A stretch of DNA of 64,000 bases from F23-D06 sp947165685. GTDB taxonomy: Bacteria > Bacteroidota > Bacteroidia > Bacteroidales > WCHB1-69. This document shows, piece by piece, positions 60,937 through 64,000 of this stretch. The stretch is taken from positions 1 through 64,000 of the forward strand of contig CAMVBK010000012.1 in NCBI GenBank assembly GCA_947165685.1, given 5' to 3'. Position 1 is the stretch's first letter. Every line of letters starts with the position of its first letter. A program made the position numbers and the translations under genes. The notes below the pieces were generated by a model. The model searched no databases, was not told the DNA's origin, and saw nothing but the letters and a program-made list of their open reading frames with translations.

Positions 60937-63063
60937 ATGAACCCTAAATTTCCCATCATGACCTTGGCTTTGGCGACCGTCATTCTCGGCGGCGCGTGCA
61001 AGAAGAAACAGGCCGAGAGCCCCGAATTGGCCGACAATCCCTTCATGAAAGAGTGGAACACCCCTTACGGTGTGCCGCCCTTCGACCAGATTAAAACCAC
61101 CGATTATCTGCCGGCCGTCGAGGAGGGCATCCGGCAGCAGAAGGAGAACATCCAGGCCATCTGCGACAACTCCGAGGAGCCTACCTTCGGCAACACGTTG
61201 ATTCCGTACGAATACAGCGGCGAGTTGCTGACGAAAGTGTCGGCCGTCTTCCTCAACCTCGCCGAGTGCATGAACAGCCCGGAGATGGAGGAACTTTCCG
61301 ACACCATCATCCCGATGCTTACGCGCCATGAGGATGACATTATGCTGAACGACAAATTGTTCCAGCGTATCAAGACGGTGTATGAGAACCGTGACAAGGA
61401 AAATCTCAACGACGAGCAGAAGCGGCTCTTGGAGGTGACCTACAAAGGCTTCGTGCACGGCGGCGCGAACGTGCCCGCCGACAAGCAGGCTCGCTATCGC
61501 GAAATCAACGAGAAACTCTCCGCGCTCACCCTCAAGTTCGGCAACAACGTGCTCGGTGCCACTAACTCCTACACGCTCTTCGTTGACAACGAAGAGGACC
61601 TCAAAGGGCTGACGGAAAGTCAATTGGCCACTGCCAAGGAGACGGCCGACGGCATGAAGGATGCCAAAGGAAAGTACGCCTTCACCGTGCATGTGCCCTC
61701 CATGGAACCGTTCCTCCAGAATTGCCAGAATCGCGAGCTGCGCAAGGAACTCTGGACCGCTTATTCCACCCGTTGCCTTGATGGGGAATACGGTAATGCG
61801 GAGATTATCAACGAGATTGCCAACTTGCGCTTGGAGAAAGCGAAAATCCTCGGCTTCGACAACTACGCCAACTACGTTTTGGACGAGTGCATGGCCAAGA
61901 ACGACAAGAACGTCTATGACCTGCTGATGAAGGTGTGGACGCCCGCCCTCGCCAAGGCCAAGGAGGAGGCCGCCCTCTATCAGAAAATGATGAACAAGGA
62001 CGGCGTTTCCGGCGCGCTGCAGCCCTACGACTGGCGCTACTATGCCGAGAAGCTGCGTAAGGAGAAATACGACCTCAACGACGAGGATATCCGTCCCTAC
62101 CTCGCCCTCGACTCCGCCCGCAAGGGGCTGTTCTATGTCTGCGAGCGGCTCTACGGGCTTACGTTCCGCGAGAATCCTGAGATTCCGGTCTATCACAAGG
62201 ACGTCAAGGTGTATGAGGTGATTGACAACAACGAGGTCATCGCGGTGGTCTATATGGACTTCTTCCCGCGCGAGAGCAAACGCAGCGGCGCCTGGATGAC
62301 CAACTTCCGCGAACAGTACTACGACCGCGACGGCAACAACCACATCCCGGTGGTGTCGCTAGTCTTCAACTTCACCAAGCCGGTGGGCGACAAGCCTTCG
62401 ATGCTCAACATCGACGAGACGCAGACGCTGTTCCACGAGTTCGGTCACGCGCTGCACAGCATCCTGTCGCGCTGCCACTATCCCAGCCTCTCGGGCACGA
62501 ACGTACCGCGCGACTTCGTGGAGATGCCTTCGCAGTTCATGGAGCACTTCGCCTTCGAGCCGGAGGTGCTGAAGGTCTATGCCCACCACTACCAGACTGG
62601 CGAGCTGATTCCCGACGCGCTGGTGCAGAAGATCGAGGCGGCCGCCACCTACGGCCAGGGCTTCGTCAACACCGAGCTGCTTGCCGCCTCCATCCTCGAC
62701 ATGGACTACCACACCGTGACGGAGCCCGTGAACTTCACGCAGCCCGGTTTCGAAAACGAGCGGATGGCAAAAATCGGGCTGATTCCGTCCATCATCTCCC
62801 GCTACAGAAGCCCCTACTTCCAACACGTCTTCTCCGGCGGCTATGCGGCAGGTTACTACAGCTACACCTGGTCGGCACTGCTTGACAACGATGCCTACCA
62901 GTGCTTCAAAGACCACGGCATCTTCGATCCGGCCACAGCCACCTCGTTTCGCACCAACATTCTGGAACGCGGCAATACCGACGATGTGATGAACCTCTAC
63001 ATGGCCTTCCGCGGCCAGGAACCGTCCATCGAGCCGCTGCTGAAGAACAGGGGTCTGAAATAG
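60937..63063 (+). CDS. M3-family metallopeptidase lipoprotein (peptidyl-dipeptidase Dcp-like)
   Basis: 708 residues from ATG 60937 (MNPKFPIMTLALATVI); the lipobox LGGAC puts the lipidated Cys at residue 21. The zinc motif LFHEFGHALHSILSRC (about residue 498) has the two His of HExxH, and the third ligand Glu lies in FVEMPSQFMEHF about 25 residues on, as in M3 peptidases. The N-terminal FMKEWNTPYGVPPFDQIKTT and C-terminal GGYAAGYYSYTWSALLDNDA are typical of Dcp, which removes dipeptides from C-termini. An upstream TTG start is rejected because it is nearer the promoter and would spoil the lipobox. Confidence 0.92.
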   Translation: MNPKFPIMTLALATVILGGACKKKQAESPELADNPFMKEWNTPYGVPPFDQIKTTDYLPAVEEGIRQQKENIQAICDNSEEPTFGNTLIPYEYSGELLTKVSAVFLNLAECMNSPEMEELSDTIIPMLTRHEDDIMLNDKLFQRIKTVYENRDKENLNDEQKRLLEVTYKGFVHGGANVPADKQARYREINEKLSALTLKFGNNVLGATNSYTLFVDNEEDLKGLTESQLATAKETADGMKDAKGKYAFTVHVPSMEPFLQNCQNRELRKELWTAYSTRCLDGEYGNAEIINEIANLRLEKAKILGFDNYANYVLDECMAKNDKNVYDLLMKVWTPALAKAKEEAALYQKMMNKDGVSGALQPYDWRYYAEKLRKEKYDLNDEDIRPYLALDSARKGLFYVCERLYGLTFRENPEIPVYHKDVKVYEVIDNNEVIAVVYMDFFPRESKRSGAWMTNFREQYYDRDGNNHIPVVSLVFNFTKPVGDKPSMLNIDETQTLFHEFGHALHSILSRCHYPSLSGTNVPRDFVEMPSQFMEHFAFEPEVLKVYAHHYQTGELIPDALVQKIEAAATYGQGFVNTELLAASILDMDYHTVTEPVNFTQPGFENERMAKIGLIPSIISRYRSPYFQHVFSGGYAAGYYSYTWSALLDNDAYQCFKDHGIFDPATATSFRTNILERGNTDDVMNLYMAFRGQEPSIEPLLKNRGLK

Positions 63064-63113
63064 GCTTGTTGTTCAGAGGACCCTGCGCTGAGCGGCGCGG
63101 GATTTGGAAATGA

Positions 63114-63155
63114 AAAAGGAACCCCGGACGCGGTAAAGTGTCCGGGGTTCCTTTT
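63114..63155. terminator. Bidirectional intrinsic terminator between the M3 peptidase and gpmA
   Basis: AAAAGGAACCCCGGAC pairs perfectly with GTCCGGGGTTCCTTTT around a 10-base loop; T-runs on both strands. Confidence 0.95.
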
Positions 63156-63194
63156 GGTATGTAAATGTAGGAAAATGCTGAAGGGGACGGTTTG

Positions 63195-63947
63195 TTACGC
63201 CTTGGTCTGGTTGGCCACGCCGTCTTGTTTGGCTTTCAGTTCCTCTTCGGAAAGGCCGAGATAGCGGTCGCTGATGACCTGCATTTCGCTGTCGAGTTCC
63301 AGCAGGAAGGGCACTCCGGTGGGGATGTTGAGCTTCACAATTTCCTCGTTCGACATGTTCTTCATGAATTTGATGATGCCGCGGATGCTGTTGCCGTGTG
63401 CCACGACCAGTACCTGCTTGTATTCGCGCAGCGATTCCACGATGTTGACGTTCCAGAGGGGGATGATGCGCTTGGTGGCGTCCATGAGGGATTCAGTGGC
63501 GGGGCGGGCGGCCTTGAACTTGATGTCCTGATAGCGGATGTCGAATTTCGGGTGGCGCGGGTCGTCGTCGGCTAACGGTTCCGGCTGCACGTCGTAGCTG
63601 CGCCGCCACTTGTTGACCTGCTCCTCGCCGTACACGGATACTGCCTCCTTCTTGTTCTGTCCCTGAAGAGCGCCGTAGTGCTTCTCGTTCAGTCGCCAGG
63701 TCTTATAGACGGGCAGCCACATCCGGTCCATCTCCTCCAGCACGTAATTCAGCGTCTTGATGGCGCGTTTGAGGTAGGAGGTGTAAGTGTAGCGGATGTC
63801 AAGACCGGGCTCGTCGCGCAGGATGCGCCCTGCCTGCTTCGCCTCTTCGACACCCTGCGGGGTGAGGTCCACGTCGGTCCATCCGGTGAACTGGTTCGAC
63901 AGATTCCATTCGCTCTGTCCGTGGCGTATTAATATCAGTTTGTACAT
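63195..63947 (-). CDS. gpmA: 2,3-bisphosphoglycerate-dependent phosphoglycerate mutase
   Basis: Interconverts 3- and 2-phosphoglycerate in glycolysis. 250 residues. The phosphohistidine motif ILIRHGQSEWNLSNQFTGW lies at residues 5-23; further substrate-binding segments are TSYLKRAIKT, RLNEKHYGALQGQNK and the second catalytic His in LVVAHGNSIRGIIKF. The leader just upstream carries two AATAACC motifs. Confidence 0.95.
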   Translation of the reverse strand: MYKLILIRHGQSEWNLSNQFTGWTDVDLTPQGVEEAKQAGRILRDEPGLDIRYTYTSYLKRAIKTLNYVLEEMDRMWLPVYKTWRLNEKHYGALQGQNKKEAVSVYGEEQVNKWRRSYDVQPEPLADDDPRHPKFDIRYQDIKFKAARPATESLMDATKRIIPLWNVNIVESLREYKQVLVVAHGNSIRGIIKFMKNMSNEEIVKLNIPTGVPFLLELDSEMQVISDRYLGLSEEELKAKQDGVANQTKA

Positions 63948-64000
63948 TCTTTCTTTTATAATGGTTATTGGTTATTGAAGCTTGCGGTTAGTGATTGGAG

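Overview
The window is from a Bacteroidota genome, most likely order Bacteroidales. Evidence: type IX secretion (T9SS) C-terminal sorting domains of both type A (gene ending at 60864) and type B (gene ending at 41507 on the minus strand), a GldH gliding lipoprotein, tandem DUF1573 proteins, FucP-type and GH92 genes, and a repeated TAnnTTTG -7 promoter element, typical of this phylum, about 10-110 bases upstream of many starts. Shine-Dalgarno sites are not evident. Species cannot be assigned from sequence alone. No transposase, integrase, CRISPR array, rRNA or tRNA was seen.

Layout. 1-17.2 kb (minus strand): a four-gene run of secreted repeat proteins, namely a 3433-residue beta-helix/CARDB protein, two small exported proteins (one unrecognised, one with thrombospondin type 3 repeats) and a giant adhesin-like protein cut by the window edge. 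17.3-23.8 kb: lnt, dsbD, a GH3-family amido synthetase and a HAD phosphatase. 23.8-28.5 kb (minus strand): a housekeeping block read as coiled-coil protein, zapA, a probable 6S RNA, rny, a DivIC/FtsB-like gene, aroQ, two DUF1573 genes and tmRNA. 28.7-32.6 kb: a helix-hairpin-helix protein, a 3-methyladenine DNA glycosylase and an outer-membrane barrel receptor. 32.7-39.0 kb: the most irregular stretch, with an SF1 helicase, an AlbA_2 (Schlafen-like) protein bracketed by 134-bp direct repeats, a strongly structured RNA candidate with its own promoter and terminator, a frameshifted methyltransferase, and a two-domain nuclease. 39.1-46.3 kb: gldH, a PSP1-family gene, a type B T9SS substrate and thrS. 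46.4-55.6 kb: GH92 glycosidase, FucP-type transporter, a small lipoprotein, a DUF389 membrane protein, hisS and a coiled-coil nuclease-fold protein. 55.9-64 kb: a large type A T9SS substrate, an M3 peptidase lipoprotein and gpmA.

How it fits together. Most genes are core metabolism, translation, envelope and secretion. Lnt and DsbD mature the lipoproteins and disulfides of an envelope rich in exported proteins. GldH and the sorting domains imply a working T9SS elsewhere in the genome. The GH92/FucP pair suggests uptake of sugars from mannose-containing glycans.

Best leads for something undescribed: (1) A/C-rich tandem repeats lying against start codons of several unrelated genes; (2) the multi-hairpin RNA candidate at 36.46-36.77 kb; (3) the duplicated leader peptide and 134-bp repeats around the AlbA_2 gene; (4) the giant secreted-protein operon with its unrecognised 403-residue member.
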